NCBI RefSeq assembly: GCF_000004075.3
Contig: NC_026660.2
Coordinates: forward strand, 1,612,001 to 1,676,000
Length of the DNA stretch: 64,000 bases
From: Cucumis sativus
Taxonomy: Eukaryota > Streptophyta > Magnoliopsida > Cucurbitales > Cucurbitaceae
Direction: 5' to 3'
Below are positions 12,496-25,339 of the stretch, in pieces. The translations under genes were made by a program, and so were the position numbers. Numbering within the stretch: the first letter of the stretch is position 1; each line of letters opens with the position of its first letter. The notes under the pieces were generated by a model. It was not told the origin of the DNA and searched no databases. It saw only the letters and a list, made by a program, of their open reading frames with translations.

Positions 12496-14330
12496 ATGGT
12501 GATTACATTAACGAGGCCAATAAATAGCTTTATTATGCTCATTCAGTGACATAATGAAATAATTTGTAATCTAAGAATCAATCATCCTACATGGTATTTG
12601 TCCGAGTCTTCTCTCAGCTGCTGTGGTAGCAGTCACATGTCTTGGTGTTTCATTTCCCTTCTCACAACTTATTTTCTCCTAATGGTGATTCTTTGCATTT
12701 CCAGTGATGAATGAAGTGCTCGCTCTGTTTCTATTTAGCTTTTATATCTTCTCTTCTACTGTCTATTTAACCTACAATATAAGCCTAGAACAAGAACATG
12801 AAATTGTGAGGAACTATTATATCATTATATGCTCAATATTATTGGAAAGTTATCAGAAATAATGCATTGAAGTTTTTATATTATAAAACTAACACCCATA
12901 GTAAGGTTGTTAGAAATACAACCAATACCAAGATGTACCAAGAATGTTCAAAACAATCAATAAATTAAAAAAATATATATATTTTTTTGACTAAATCTCG
13001 ATGGTCGATCTCGTTGAAGAAAGACCAGAAAAACTTGTTTTCAAAGATGATACTAGTTTTGAGTTATTCAAATTATCATCTTACCTACCTCACTTTCATC
13101 CAGGTAAAGGTAATGTTGTTGGGAGCAAAGACACGAATTACAACGTAAAGAATATGGACTCAACTAGAGAACAAGACCTTTTGCTTTCAAAGCGGCTTTT
13201 TAACTAAGATAGCCTAAAATGCTATATCTTATTACATGATGGACCTAAAATTTTAATAAATTTCACAAGTGTCTTAAGTGGGTTTATATATTACATATAT
13301 ACCCGTTCCTATTATTAAATTGATTATAAAAAAAACTATAAATGGAAAAGATCGTAGGTTACGGTTTTTGGAAAGAAATCAATCACGATTCAAACTTTCC
13401 TTTTTCGAATACCGTGGTTTACTTCTATTATATTTGCACAAGCAACCGTTTATACTGAGAAATTTTAGAGATTTCGACGGTCAAGAAGAAGTTCGACAGC
13501 CGACAAAGCCAGTAATTTTTCGATAGAATCTGGGTCTAAATTTCAAGGTTAGTAATGTATATTTCAAAAACAGTACGAAGATTAGAGTATACTGAGTATT
13601 AAATTATACTTAATTAATTATTAATGTATGATTATACATAATTATTAAATTATTTTATATTGAAAAATATTTTATTTTATATTTAATTAATAAACTATTT
13701 TTAAATTATTTTTTATTATTATACATTAATTAATAAAAGTTGAGTGTAATGTGAATAAGAAAATAATTTGACTAATTAGGATGAAGTTATAATTATCGTA
13801 TAAATTTACACCATCTTAGGCAAGAAAATAAATTTTAATTTATGACACTTATCAAATTTCGTAGTAAATTTAGTTTATTTATGAAATTTCGTAGTAAATT
13901 TAGTTTATTTAGTATCCGCCTACTACTTATGCTTTCAAATCTATATACATGATCCACCAGATTGGTTTTAGATAGCAGGTATATTTTATTGTTTATAACA
14001 ACACAAACTAACATTGTAAAATTTCTCTATGCTTTTTGTATGAAGGACAACAATTGCAATACAACTAAATTAGCCCGTAGAACTGAATATCATGAAACAT
14101 GCGTTGAAGATAATGTCCTCAAATAAAATTACATACATACATCCCACATTCCACAACTCATCTATACTAAACTATTATCTAGGAAACATGTTAAAGCTCT
14201 CTTACCCTCACGTTTCCCATTTCTCTACCCCACAACACCCAACAATAAGAAAACAAGCTTTAGACATCATGAGGCTCTTATCGTTTACAAAGAGTACATG
14301 AATGAAAAATCAAGCAGCATTTTTGAAAGA
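12496..14330 (-). pseudogene. Broken copy of the SHPRH 3' end
   Basis: This segment matches, in the same order and orientation, parts of the intact SHPRH gene between about 27970 and 29370. The part 12496-12775 matches the 3' flank and last exon (27970-28325); 13040-13200 matches exon 17 (28840-28990); 13930-14330 matches the start of exon 17 and intron 16 (28990-29370). It cannot make protein. The last-exon copy keeps its acceptor AG, but the third codon is a stop (TAG at 12763-12765, where SHPRH has GAT). About 58 bases are missing from the middle of that exon between short TCA repeats. Exon 18 is absent, and about 700 bases of unrelated AT-rich DNA (13205-13925) interrupt the copy. It lies about 290 bases from the 3' end of PIGS. 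Confidence 0.85.
13854..13911. repeat. Tandem duplication, 30-base period
   Basis: The word AAATTTCGTAGTAAATTTAG with its TTTATTTA tail occurs twice head to tail with a 30-base period, at 13854-13883 and 13884-13911. It sits in the AT-rich insert inside the broken SHPRH copy. Confidence 0.85.
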
Positions 14331-14617
14331 AGGAAAGACGTGACACATAAAAATGGAGAACTGAGTGTACACAATAAACAAATAGAGTTGAATAATAGTA
14401 TAAATTTAAATCCTAAACTTTCATAAATGAATCAATTTATGTCAAAAATGCCACAAATATTAGATATCTACTTGTTTAGAACCCTAAACTAACATTCAAT
14501 ATATATATATAAGAATACATTGTTGGGAAGCATTCTCAAGTTACAAGGACAACCTAAAATGGAAAAAGAAAAAGTAAGAACTGTCTAAGCCGACACAAAT
14601 TCACCATGATTAAGTTG

Positions 14618-17600
14618 CTAGCTTTGCTTTGGTTTGGCCAAAAAAGCTATATACTTCTTGTGTTCTTGCTTGTATCTTTTCCACTCTCTCACTGCTGCCA
14701 AAATTACGTGCAAAGCAACTGGCAAGAAGAAAGGCTGTCCAAAGAAAGACAAACATAACTATGGGGTTTCAAAATGCCGTCTATAAAGCTAAAGCCATTT
14801 TCTTTGTAATCCCAAAAATGTGTAACCTATGTTCGAAATTTAGGTTTTCTATATCAATGATAATGTTGCACAGATATTAGTGTTTATGAAACCATACAAC
14901 CTTTCTTTTCTACTGCTATATTATATATATTTCGCCTTAATTTAATAGATTTTAATCATATCCCTAAACTTTAAACTATATTCCAACTTAGTTGATACCA
15001 TCAACACTGTTAACAGAAGGTTGCAATGTCATTTTATAGCCTGAATCAAGATGTGACTAAGTGACAACTAAACAAAGTGTCAAACCATGAGAAACGTCAT
15101 GATAAAATTCTAGTGATCATGTTACCAGATATTTCTTAGAATTCATGACAAACTATGAGCTTGTCATGTCAACATTCAAGTTTAGTGTTAATGTAAAGAG
15201 TCAAGATATTAAATAGAAAGTAAAAGATTAGAGATGCAATCGGAATCTGTTAAGTTGAAAAAACCCGATGATATTATGCTCAAACTAGTAGACTAAATTT
15301 ATAATTTAATCTAACATGAATTATAAATACAAAGATACTATAAACATAAGTGTAGGAACCAATAATCATACCGAGTAGACAGCAAAGCAGTGCTCAAATG
15401 AAAAATAGCTGACTGACATTATTGATGGGTGAAAAAATGCATCTTCTGCTAGTGACCTTGCTTGCCTGGAAGATACTGATAAGGAAGAGGAACTCAGTTC
15501 AGAATTTTAATTAATTCAATCAGAATTACAGTCAACAAATCAATGACCATATAGTAATGAGAGAAGGATCATACTGGCTGCTGCATCAAAAACTCCCATA
15601 GAGGCATTTTTCTGGGCCAAATTTGCAGCCTCGAGAGAATATTTTACCTGATCAAGACAACAAAAAATTAAGACCTCATATTATACACCATGGAATACAA
15701 GTAAATAAAAAGGGCCACGCCTGTATTCAAAACCTCCAATTAAATAAAAGAGAAACCCTGTTTATAATTGAGGCACCAAGTTTTCATTTTTTTGATTGAA
15801 TATACAGCTCTCTCATTTCAAATGTAGGATGTCCTTCAAGGATAAATTATAGCACGTTGTGTGGCAGTCAACCAGTAAGGACATGATCCAAAAAGGATCA
15901 TAGAAAATGGGCATGTGAAAAATGCTGTATGTTTTAGTGAGCACCGACTTCAAGAGACAGCCATCCATGGTGTTCCTTTTGAAGTTTGACGTGGTTATTC
16001 AAGCCAGAATGGACACTGGGCAAGCTCCAAAAGAAAAAGTCAAACTTTCAGGGGTTTGACCTTCCATATATTTTTGAATGAGAAGGTACTGAAATTTTGG
16101 ATCGGAGCCATGAGATATTTTGTGAGACATTTGGCAGAGTAACGCAATTTCCAAAGGCATTAGTCTTTGCTTGAGTGAAGCGAAAAGGTTGAGAAAATCT
16201 GAGTTGATGCAGCTCACACTTGGATCTCTGTGTGCAGCTGATTTCCTATAAACGTCCAATTGGCCAATGATCCCAATGGCTTGACCATGTCTCTCAAATG
16301 ATGGCCTCATTTTTAGGTATGTTCTTAAGTTCATTACAAATCCATAGGCCTTCCAAAAGAGAGGTGTTGGATCCATCACAAACATGAATGATTTTGCTGT
16401 AGACAAGATCTTTTTTGGGGGAAAAGAGAATCCAGTGGTCCTTTTGACAAATAAAGCAGAAACTTTTGTTACTTGGTTATGTATTCCCCCACCTACCCAC
16501 ACACGGAAAGAAAGAGATGTGATTTGGTTTTCTCCCCTGTTTGGTTATTGTCCGAGGACTGAAGAAAATGCAAGGTTTAAGTTTTAAATGACCAGATAGA
16601 AAATATTCTCTTGTCTGGCAATAACCCATTATTGACTATAAAGCTTGACAGAGCTGACTAGGTTTCAGAGGAGAGAAAGAATAACATTCAGGCTGAAAAA
16701 CACTACTAGAAACCATTTAAGAAATAAGTTTGGGGGAACCTTGAAGGTCACTACTTAGAATAACATCATACCAACAAAGTTCGGAAATTTCATACAAAGC
16801 TCAAGCATTTAGCGATTAGCAAAAGAATCTAACGTAAGTACGCCAATCAATCCAGAAAAGAAATGTAGAAAAAGATTTACAGACAAGCAATAGATTACCT
16901 GTTTTCCAATCTCATCAATGATAATCATCCTCGGCAGTGATTGAACCTGCACAACAAAGTAATCAAAGTTCGAAAAAAATAAGTAAACAAATAAAGGGAC
17001 CAAGAAGAACAATTTTCACACTGCGGATCCTACTATGAACTCAACCAAGAATCAAGTACATACCAATCTAGAAAGAGATCCGAGGGATGAAGCACATGAA
17101 TGAAGATTAAAACATGAATGCTGCCTCGATAGAAAATCCATTTCCCTACAGATGGGTCAATCATATAAATACATATATTTGACATAAAGATTATTGCAGA
17201 CATTGCAAGGCTCAAAAGAACGAAGGAGCTTCATGAGACAAGTGGGTGTGCATTGAAAAAACTTGAATTTCTGTTAACAAAATATAGTTTGTTTGCAACA
17301 TAAATATGATATCAATTAACAGGATATCGCTAGTAAGGGCTAGAATAATGGAATTAGTGAGATAAGTTTTGACAGCTGGTAATGAATCTAAAACTTAATC
17401 TTGAAACATAAAAGGGAAAAAACAAATATTTTCCTAACCATTCTGTAAAGCCTTTCTGACTGGTTAAAATGTTGAATGTGCCCGACAGACCAACATGTTG
17501 GGGATTGGACTTTAGACCAAAAAGTTGCCGAAATTGCCCCAGGAATACTTCAACAATTTTCTCGAGCTCCTGTTCCAGTATATAGGATCAATCATCAGAA

Positions 17601-20600
17601 AATTAGATAGAATACCCGAAGTTTGGTACATAACATCAGCATCTTACCGGATACAAAATCATATGCCTATGGAGCAGCTTACTTTCATGGTCTCTCAGGC
17701 AGCCTTTAGGGTTCCAAACAATTACGCCTCCCCACGTCTGCAAGATTAATTTGTACCTGATTTTGAGAAGTTTGACCCAAAAATCATATATGTAAACAGC
17801 AAAAAGATTGTCATACAGGAGATATAAACCCATTTGTTTCTGAAATCTGGCCATCAGGAAGCTGTAAAAGAAGAGGGCACTCCCTTGCTGATGGTATATA
17901 TCTGACAACAACAAAAAAAAAGGCTAATGAAACAAAACTTGATTAGGAGTAATAATATAAATGAGCAGAAACAGATTAGCAGTTTTTCAACACATAAATG
18001 GAAAATACTCCTAGGTTCCTTCATTACAAATCTTATCCTTAACTGAACTTTATGTTTAAACATAATGGCCACTAACCTCTTCTTTCAATTCAAATCAACC
18101 AGAATAGACATCACCGTAAGAAAATGATAGTTATCTTCAAAAGGTAGAAATTGCTTTAAAGAATAAACTACAAGCTACTCATTGATAACCAAGCTAAGAG
18201 GGCTATTGTCTCTCCCAAAACAAAGGACGATAATATTGTTAGCAATGTAAATATCGGTAACTAAGACTTACGAATCTATCGATGGATATTCTGGGAAAAG
18301 ACAAGGATATCACAGAAAATTTATAAAAATATTGTAAAATTTTAGAGAAAACTTATTTAAGTAATAAAATATGACTTTAAGTATATAAATCAATAATTAT
18401 AAGCCAAATATGATTGGTAATGAAATAATAGATAATAGTGAAAACTGAAAAATGGTTATGAACTGAATATTTAGTTCAGGAGTTTACAATCAGTGAATTA
18501 GTGATCTAGTTTACAATCAAGTAGACTGATTTAAATTGTTCTAGTTTACAACCAATATTTTCCTAAAAAGTATGTATTTCTAATATATGAAGTAAAATCA
18601 AATTTCAGAATAAAAAAATTGAAAAAGTTAAAAACAGGAGGCAATTGGTAAAGAGAGGATTGAGATTATGGACTATTGAAGAGAAAAAACAACGGTAAAT
18701 ATAAATTATACAGTATAAAAAATTAAAAGAAGTATATAGTGAAAGAATTAAGAAAAATCACTAAGTGTGAATGAGAGAGAAAAAGACCCTAAATTATAAA
18801 AATAAAAATAAAAAAATTGGGAGATCTAAAAGAAGAAAAAAGAAAAAAAAAGTAATGAAACAAAAACGCTAAAAATTTTACACAGGTGGGTGTTGGACTT
18901 GCACGCTCATGTATAACTGCTTAACCATACAGCAACCAGGCAACCAACACACTTTATTGAGCAGTTGTGAAGAATAGGCTTTATATTTGATAAACGATGC
19001 GAAAAATTGGAAATGTCGACGACATTTCGGCAATATTCTGATGAAATATCACAAATTTTCATCTTTGCCCAAACTACCAACTGCTACTTAACTAAACTTC
19101 CTCATACTCATCTAAAGTAACAAAGATACAATTAACACATAAGGATCTAAAAACAGTTGGGGATTGTTTGGGACAAGGACTATCTAATGCTATAATAATC
19201 AACTCATTGTTATAATAAGTACTATTTTGTAATCCCTGGTCAAACACTATTTCAAAACTCCTACTTGCTACAGTTTTACTATTCCACATTTATCATTTTT
19301 TATTCTTTACTATAATGTTTTTTATTTGTTTATATATTCGTAACTGTTCGGCCAGCTTACGCATATCGGCTCATCTCATGGTACAACCAGCTTGAACCTA
19401 CAACATTTGGATGCCAACGTGGAACCCATAACCTCTTAGTTAGTTATTAAGACTGTCTCCTTTTTTAACCCTAGGCCAATTTGGTGTTTACAATTTTCTT
19501 CTCAAACTAAAATAGTTTATATCTCTAACACGTAATATTATAACCCATACTAAAATAATCTACACTTCAACACAAACTATTATAACTCATACTCAACTAT
19601 AATAACCTAGGATTATAATAACCAATTCTTTGCCTCAAACACCCCTTTAATAGTTATAAATAGCTAATTAGAGAGACATCCTAATTCTTATTCGCGGTCT
19701 TTCTAGCCTTCTGATATATACTTAGCTATCAGAGGCCTAACAGAAAACTCAAGTGATTCCAATTGTCAGATAGATCATGTTTGCATAACAGTGGGGAATC
19801 AAGGACAACGAATCTTCCCAACATAGTTATAGTGTAAGAGCTTGGCACAATTGGTATTTTAGATTGATTAAAAATGAATAAAAAGTGTGATATGAGTTAA
19901 AGGTTATACACCACAAAATGCAATATCTTTGACCTCCCGCCTGCTGCAATTGATGTATCCAAATGCCACTCGTTTGAATTCACCTATTAAATTTAAAAAA
20001 ATAAGAAGATGCTTTAAAATAAATAAACAAAATGGAGGATGAGACCGCAATCCTACAACTCTAGACTGGATAAAGTGTGAAAAAAATGCATAACCGTGTG
20101 TAGTGTGGGAAACAGGCAAAGTGAGTAAACAAATAGAGACAGATATAAATTCAATACGAATAACGAAAACGTTAAGCCTGATAGAAGGAGGGATAAATCA
20201 CCAACGAGCATCTATCTTTTTTTTCTTTTGAAGGTGGGGGAGAGAATAGTAAACTAAAAACTAAAAGAACCATACAAAAAAGGGAAGATCTTTAGTGTTG
20301 AAGATGTAGCTTTCCTGCTTGTTGTCCCAGTAAGAAAAGGAGGAGGTTGGCGTATGATATAAAACCTGGTCAGTGAATGGCAATTGGATTAGACTGAATA
20401 CCTTGTCCGTGTATTTTCAAGGATTCTGGAAAATATTGAATTAGTTGAAAAACAGGAGAGTGAATGAACTGACAATAAGCCTTCCATGAGGAACATCATA
20501 CCTGGCTCTCAACTGAGACATTTGCTATAGGTGTTAATTCCTCGATTAAAGGTTTCAATATAACTTCATCTACTTTTTGAAAATCCCTACGAAATAGCAG

Positions 20601-22147
20601 AGATTCATAATAGACAGACTGCAAAAACTAATGTACGAAAATTGCCTATAACTAGGAATATAATTCTCAATGGCAGAAATGAAAAATATCTTAAGCAGTC
20701 TAGTCATCAGAGCTGTTACAGCAGTCTCTGATATTGGGATTGTTGATAATTTAGGAATAGAAATGACTTCAAGTATTTAGGAAGGGAGATATGTGAGGTT
20801 TGAGAGTGACAGACTGTATGTGTCTAATTGTCTTCATTCTTTCTTTATCTTGACTAGTTGGAAAGCTTTAAATTAACTATTAAAGCTTCTAAAATTGGAA
20901 TGGGCAGCAAGCATCAAGAAGTCAATCCAAAATCATTCTAGCTATAGTTTCTAAGGATGAACAGAGAATCAAGAGTTACTAAACTAGCAATCTGCATGAA
21001 ATATTCCCCACTTATCATGAGAAAAACTGGCAGAATTGTTAAATTCTCTATACGGTCTAATCCAATCAAGATATACTATTCAACACTGAAGCTATACCAA
21101 AAATCATCACCATAACGGGCCTAGACAATGACTTCTACATCATGATGCCAGTATGATCAACAAGAATTCAGGCCAAAGGAAGATGATACTAAAGAGAGCA
21201 ACATACCAGTCATAAATCCAATCATCTGGATCTGCATTCAACAAATTAAAAGAAAGAAAAATCTTTCCATCAGCACCAACAGGCATAAACTCCCCGGGAA
21301 TTAACCCATCCTCCGTTCCACCATTACCAAACAACTTAACAAAAGTTTCTGCTACTTTTGCTATGGCTTCCGCCTCTGAAACCCTCCCAACAATCCAACC
21401 ATGACGATATTTTCCGATGGTAGCCTTCACATTCTCGCCCTTGTTCATAACCACTACACTATAAACTCTCCCACCAGAAGCTGGCTTATAACAACCTCCC
21501 AGAGCAACCTCCAAGAAATCATCGGCACTTTGAAGCCCATTTTCCAAAGAAGCAGCAAAATCAGAAGCACTGAGAGCTCCACAACGCCAAGAACACGAGG
21601 ATGCGTCAGTGCGCGTCTGTGAGCAATCAGAACCCGATTCTATAACTACAGAGACAGCATAGTTGTTGCTGCAACTGCCACAAAGTGAGGATTTAGAAGA
21701 AAGTTTAGTCATCTCATCGAGGATAGACGATTTTAGCTGCTCGGCTCTAGAAGCCATGGAATCAAATCCAAAAAATATAACCCGAAAAGTACAGGGAAAT
21801 TGCAACGGTGACGATTCTATATGAGAGGAGAGGGCATCGATGTCCTTGAACGGAAGTGGCGCGCGGTAGATTTCAACGGATTTCCATAGAAATGGAAGAC
21901 CTGCAATAGAAAATCGCATGAATCATAGAGTGAACGAGATATTAACGATCACATGTGTTCCCATAGATAGGGAGAGAGAGAGCGTGAGACCTAAGAGGAA
22001 AGAGGAGAAGACGGAGATAGTAAGAATTAGGCGCTTGAATCCAGGCTTAGTGTTCCGCATGGTTTTGGGGTCGAACTGTGAAAGTCCGGCCTCCGATGAT
22101 CCGGAGTCAAGTTGTGGAGGTTTCGAAGGTTCTGAGATTTCCGCCAT
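14618..22147 (-). CDS. PIGS: GPI transamidase subunit PIG-S
   Basis: Subunit of the ER complex (with PIG-K, GPAA1, PIG-T and PIG-U) that attaches GPI anchors to proteins; PIG-S is not the catalytic subunit. Thirteen exons (from the 5' end): 22147-21991, 21900-21207, 20586-20502, 20365-20276, 19983-19910, 17901-17817, 17737-17648, 17569-17439, 17145-17064, 16946-16899, 15647-15575, 15475-15372, 14734-14618, giving 609 residues with every splice phase agreeing. Residues about 39-58 (ILTISVFSSFLLGLPFLW) form the N-terminal membrane segment. The large lumenal part contains ANVSVESQVLYHTP, TWGGVIVWNP and VQSLPRMIIIDEIGKQ, all family landmarks. A second membrane segment starts near 572 (PFFLPVALHVILAA), followed by a lysine-rich cytosolic tail. 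The start ATG at 22147 gives the usual N-terminus; a second in-frame Met is residue 30. Introns hold a MITE (intron 5) and an unexplained open frame (intron 10). The gene is intact, unlike its fragment at 27097. Confidence 0.93.
15999..16502 (-). other. 167-codon open frame inside PIGS intron 10, unrecognised
   Basis: The intron between PIGS exons 10 and 11 (15648-16898) carries an uninterrupted frame of 167 codons on the same strand, starting MWVGGGIHNQVTKV. Its composition is protein-like (F, P, K, R and C spread through it), unusual for an intron in this AT-rich genome. I recognise no domain. The segments RPSFERHGQAIGIIGQLDVY and SDFLNLFASLKQRLMPLEIA would suit part of a decayed mobile-element protein or a captured exon. 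It could also be chance. It is not needed for PIGS, because exons 10 and 11 join in frame across it. Confidence 0.3.
19148..19655. mobile_element. Candidate MITE in PIGS intron 5
   Basis: The ends look like imperfect inverted repeats. The left reads TTGGGGATTGTTTGGGACAA and then TATAATAATCAACTCATTG. The reverse complement of the right reads AAGGGGTGTTTGAGGCAAAG and then TTGGTTATTATAATC. Both have the GGG-TGTTTG-G-CAA pattern and then a run rich in TATAATAA and ATTATAAT. The interior has no coding capacity and repeats words such as AACCCATACT and AACTCATACT. Size (about 500 bases) and ends suit a miniature inverted-repeat element. Exact ends and target duplication are not resolved. Confidence 0.5.
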
Positions 22148-22247
22148 TGCTGAATCAAACGGAAGTTGGGCTGGGTTACCGAGGCAGCTAAAGCTAATGC
22201 ATAGAAGCTTAGCCGAAGATCACCTAATTTCCACTTCCAATTGTTAG

Positions 22248-23576
22248 CGTAATTAGGAGTTTTTTCATAGACCGGACGCGATGCGACTTAACATGCACAC
22301 CTTGGTTAAAACGCATATAGTAAGTGAATGGATGAATTTACATGCTTAAATATCCGAGCTAGCTACTACTTGGCTTCGACTATTCCACATTAGAAAGATA
22401 TTGTTATATACATTAATTTTTAGTCTAGTCAACAAGTTTTATTATGCAGTTGTTGCACTTTCAGGTGTTTCACAAGTGTCCATCAAGTGTCCAACACGTA
22501 TGGGACATTAACACACTAGCAAAACTAAGTTGTAGAGATGACACATTCTCGAACATGTAAATCACTCCTGAGTAACTCCTAAATATATAATAGAACTAGG
22601 TAATTCGTTTCCGATTCATCTATCCATCCATTTGACAAGATATTACTGCCATGTTTTTCTCAATTTCCCTTTTTGACGGACAAAACAAGAGGCATAAATG
22701 AAGGGAAAGCAAAATCAATAAGAATTTGTTTTGATTGATTTTAAAAAATATATTTATTAAAAAGCTCTATTTAAAATAAACTTCAAAAGTTGTGATCTAC
22801 TTCTTTTTAAAATAACTTAAATCTTAAATTAACACTTAAGAACATATTTACTAAACGAAAAGAAATAAAAATACAAGCATGTTTGAAAGAGTTGGGTATC
22901 TCTCCCACCACAATTACTATACCTTCTCCCTATTATACACCTACACAACATATACGGTCATTACTATTACTAGTACAACAAAATTAGAAAAAGAACACAT
23001 CTCTCACCATCATCCTATGTTACATGTTCAATAGGTTAGCATACAAACTAATAAGTATTATAAATAAATAGATGTCCATCTTTAGTGTTTATTGTCAAAT
23101 GTCAAAATATGACCATTCCATTTGTTGTTTATGTGTCTCAAGATAATACATTCTTAGTGTCCATGTAATCAATCATCTACTTGTCATTTTATCTAGAGGT
23201 CTTTGATGGATCTTGCAAGACACATAACATTGGGGAAAGATCCTACAACTTTGAAGACATTGAAAAATTTGAGTGTTTTTAAGAGTATCATTTTAGTAAT
23301 TTTGTTGTTTATTTAATTGTTATATTATTATTATATTATATTTTATATCCATGTTTCGATTGTATGTCGTTGTCCTCGTCGATTTCATAACAATAAATAA
23401 AAGACATTTTTTAGGAAACAAGTTAGTAAAATTGGGAACAAAAGGAGAGAACAAAAGTAAAAAGAAAGAGATCATGAGAAGAGAAATAGAAATAGAAAGG
23501 AAAATTTAGGTAGTAAATTGAAACTTCAAATTAATGTATCGAAAAAGTAGAAATAGTTGGAGAAATTTTGAATATA
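22248..23576. other. Intergenic DNA upstream of PIGS
   Basis: AT-rich spacer. The first hundred bases are the PIGS promoter side. No reading frame above 80 codons looks real and no RNA gene is seen. Confidence 0.5.
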
Positions 23577-23584
23577 ATATGAAC

Positions 23585-24676
23585 TATGAGTGTTCACGGT
23601 TCCATTCGGTTCGATTTAAAATTGAAACCACACCGAATTGCAAAATGCAAAAAAAAAAAAAAAAAACATCAAAAATCGAATCATATCGTCCATCTATGTC
23701 AAATCGAATTGAAACCAAACCACATATGCTGTTTGATTTCAATTCAGTTTTAAACTTTTTATGAACATTATATATAAATAAAAATGTGATATTTCATACG
23801 GGTTTATCGGAGATTGAGGAATTTCTTGGGGTTTGTTTAATTTGGTTTTGATGATGAGTTGTTCTTCAAGATTGCAATAGGCATTCTCAAACAAGGTTTC
23901 TGTTGTTCCACAATTGTTGTTTTTCAAGGCTTCTCAAGATGAGAAGTAAAGGAAAATTATTGTTGAATCACTTGTTTCTTTAGACACTCTATGAGACTCG
24001 TGCTTCATAGAAGGGTCATTGTGGTAGATATTTTTTTTAGTTTTGATGAAGGTTTTGACAAAAGAAGGTTGATCTCGGGGCTGTAGCAAATCGAGATGAA
24101 AAACATAAGGAATTTAGAGTTAAATCTTGGGTAGTCATGTGGAATCCATGGTAAGATTGAAAACAAATGTGTAATATGGACAATCTCAGTGCTTGTTCAA
24201 CTGAGATTGGATGTAGACCTCAGACAATCTCTGACACGAGTCTGCCCGAGATTGAAGGTAAAAGAGAAAATTTAAAAGGTTCTCGAAACTATACCGATCG
24301 AGACTAGAAACATAAAAGAGTTCAATTAGTGATCTCAAACTTATTCCAGCTGAGAGAACTATAATTTATTTGTAATTCACTTTTCATTTCATCATTTTCT
24401 ATCTTTGATCATGCTCTAGAGTTTTTGTGTAACTAATGAACCATAACAAATGGTTTTTTTTTATGATAATTCTTTAAGTTTGGTTTTTTATTATAATGTA
24501 GCCACAAATAAGTCTATCCAATATGCAATGGCAGTTTACCTTATAAACCATATTGTTCTCTTTTGTTGAAGGGTTTGAGGAGATTGTGTGTCGTCCACGT
24601 CTATCTAGTATCGTCTTCGTCCACCTTTTCTCTATGGCTCTGCCTCTACCCTAAGTTATACACTTATACTTATTTG

Positions 24677-24723
<47 letters not shown>

Positions 24724-25104
24724 AAATTGTCGAAAATAACAAATTTAACAAAATATTTACATCCTATAGTAAAATTTTCAGATTCTATCAATAATAGACA
24801 TTGATAGACACTAATATTCTTCTATCACTGGCATTGATAAACAATGATAGAAGTTTATCAATTTCTATCATTGATTGAATCCAAAAGTTTGCTATAGCTT
24901 ATAAATATTTTAATTTATTTTGTTATTTTTAAAAATGTTCATTTTTTTAAAAAAATAAAGCGGTTCGATTCGGTTTTAGAATCAATTTGTTATCTTAAAC
25001 CGAACCAAATCACATATGAAATGATTTCAATTTAACACAAACCAAAGTTAAATCGCATGCATTCGTTTGCGATTTGGTTTTCAACTATTTTTTTACCACC
25101 CCTA
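23585..25104. mobile_element. Non-autonomous hAT-like DNA transposon
   Basis: The left end reads TATGAGTG and the reverse complement of the right end reads TAGGGGTG, the usual kind of hAT terminal repeat. The flanking 8 bases are ATATGAAC (23577-23584) and ATATGAAA (25105-25112), a 7-of-8 match of the length hAT elements make on insertion. Both subterminal regions are rich in CGGTTCGATTCGGTTT and AACCGAACCAAATC type words in opposite orientation. The interior has no transposase frame. It contains a TA microsatellite (24683-24719) and short palindromes built on TCTATCA/TGATAGA near 24790-24890, which suggests a nested older repeat. Length about 1.5 kb. It must have been moved by a transposase made elsewhere. 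Confidence 0.75.
24683..24719. repeat. TA dinucleotide microsatellite
   Basis: An uninterrupted run of about 18 TA units inside the hAT-like element. Length variation between individuals is likely. Confidence 0.95.
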
Positions 25105-25339
25105 ATATGAAATGAATACACTAGCACACTGATTACACCTTAATTGAAAAATAAATACATATAATAATGTATAATATTTATACTCAAACTTAAGTCAGAT
25201 GAAGTACTAAGGCTTATATGTGAATATTTCTTCTCGCTAATTTTTAATAAGCATGTTTAGTCTAGAAATTAGTTTCTAAATTATTTTTGCCAATATATTT
25301 GATATTTTTAAGATTCCAATTGAATTAAGTTTATAGTTC

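Noticed and set aside
13278..13526. 82-codon plus-strand frame
   Set aside because: Lies in the AT-rich insert of the dead SHPRH copy; no similarity to any family I know.
18880..18970. tRNA-like sequence in a PIGS intron
   Set aside because: Words such as GTATGGTTAAGCAG are suggestive on the minus strand, but the B box is poor and no cloverleaf closes.
21918..22247. 109-codon plus-strand frame over the PIGS start
   Set aside because: Antisense to PIGS exon 1 and intron 1; PIGS on the minus strand has full family support.
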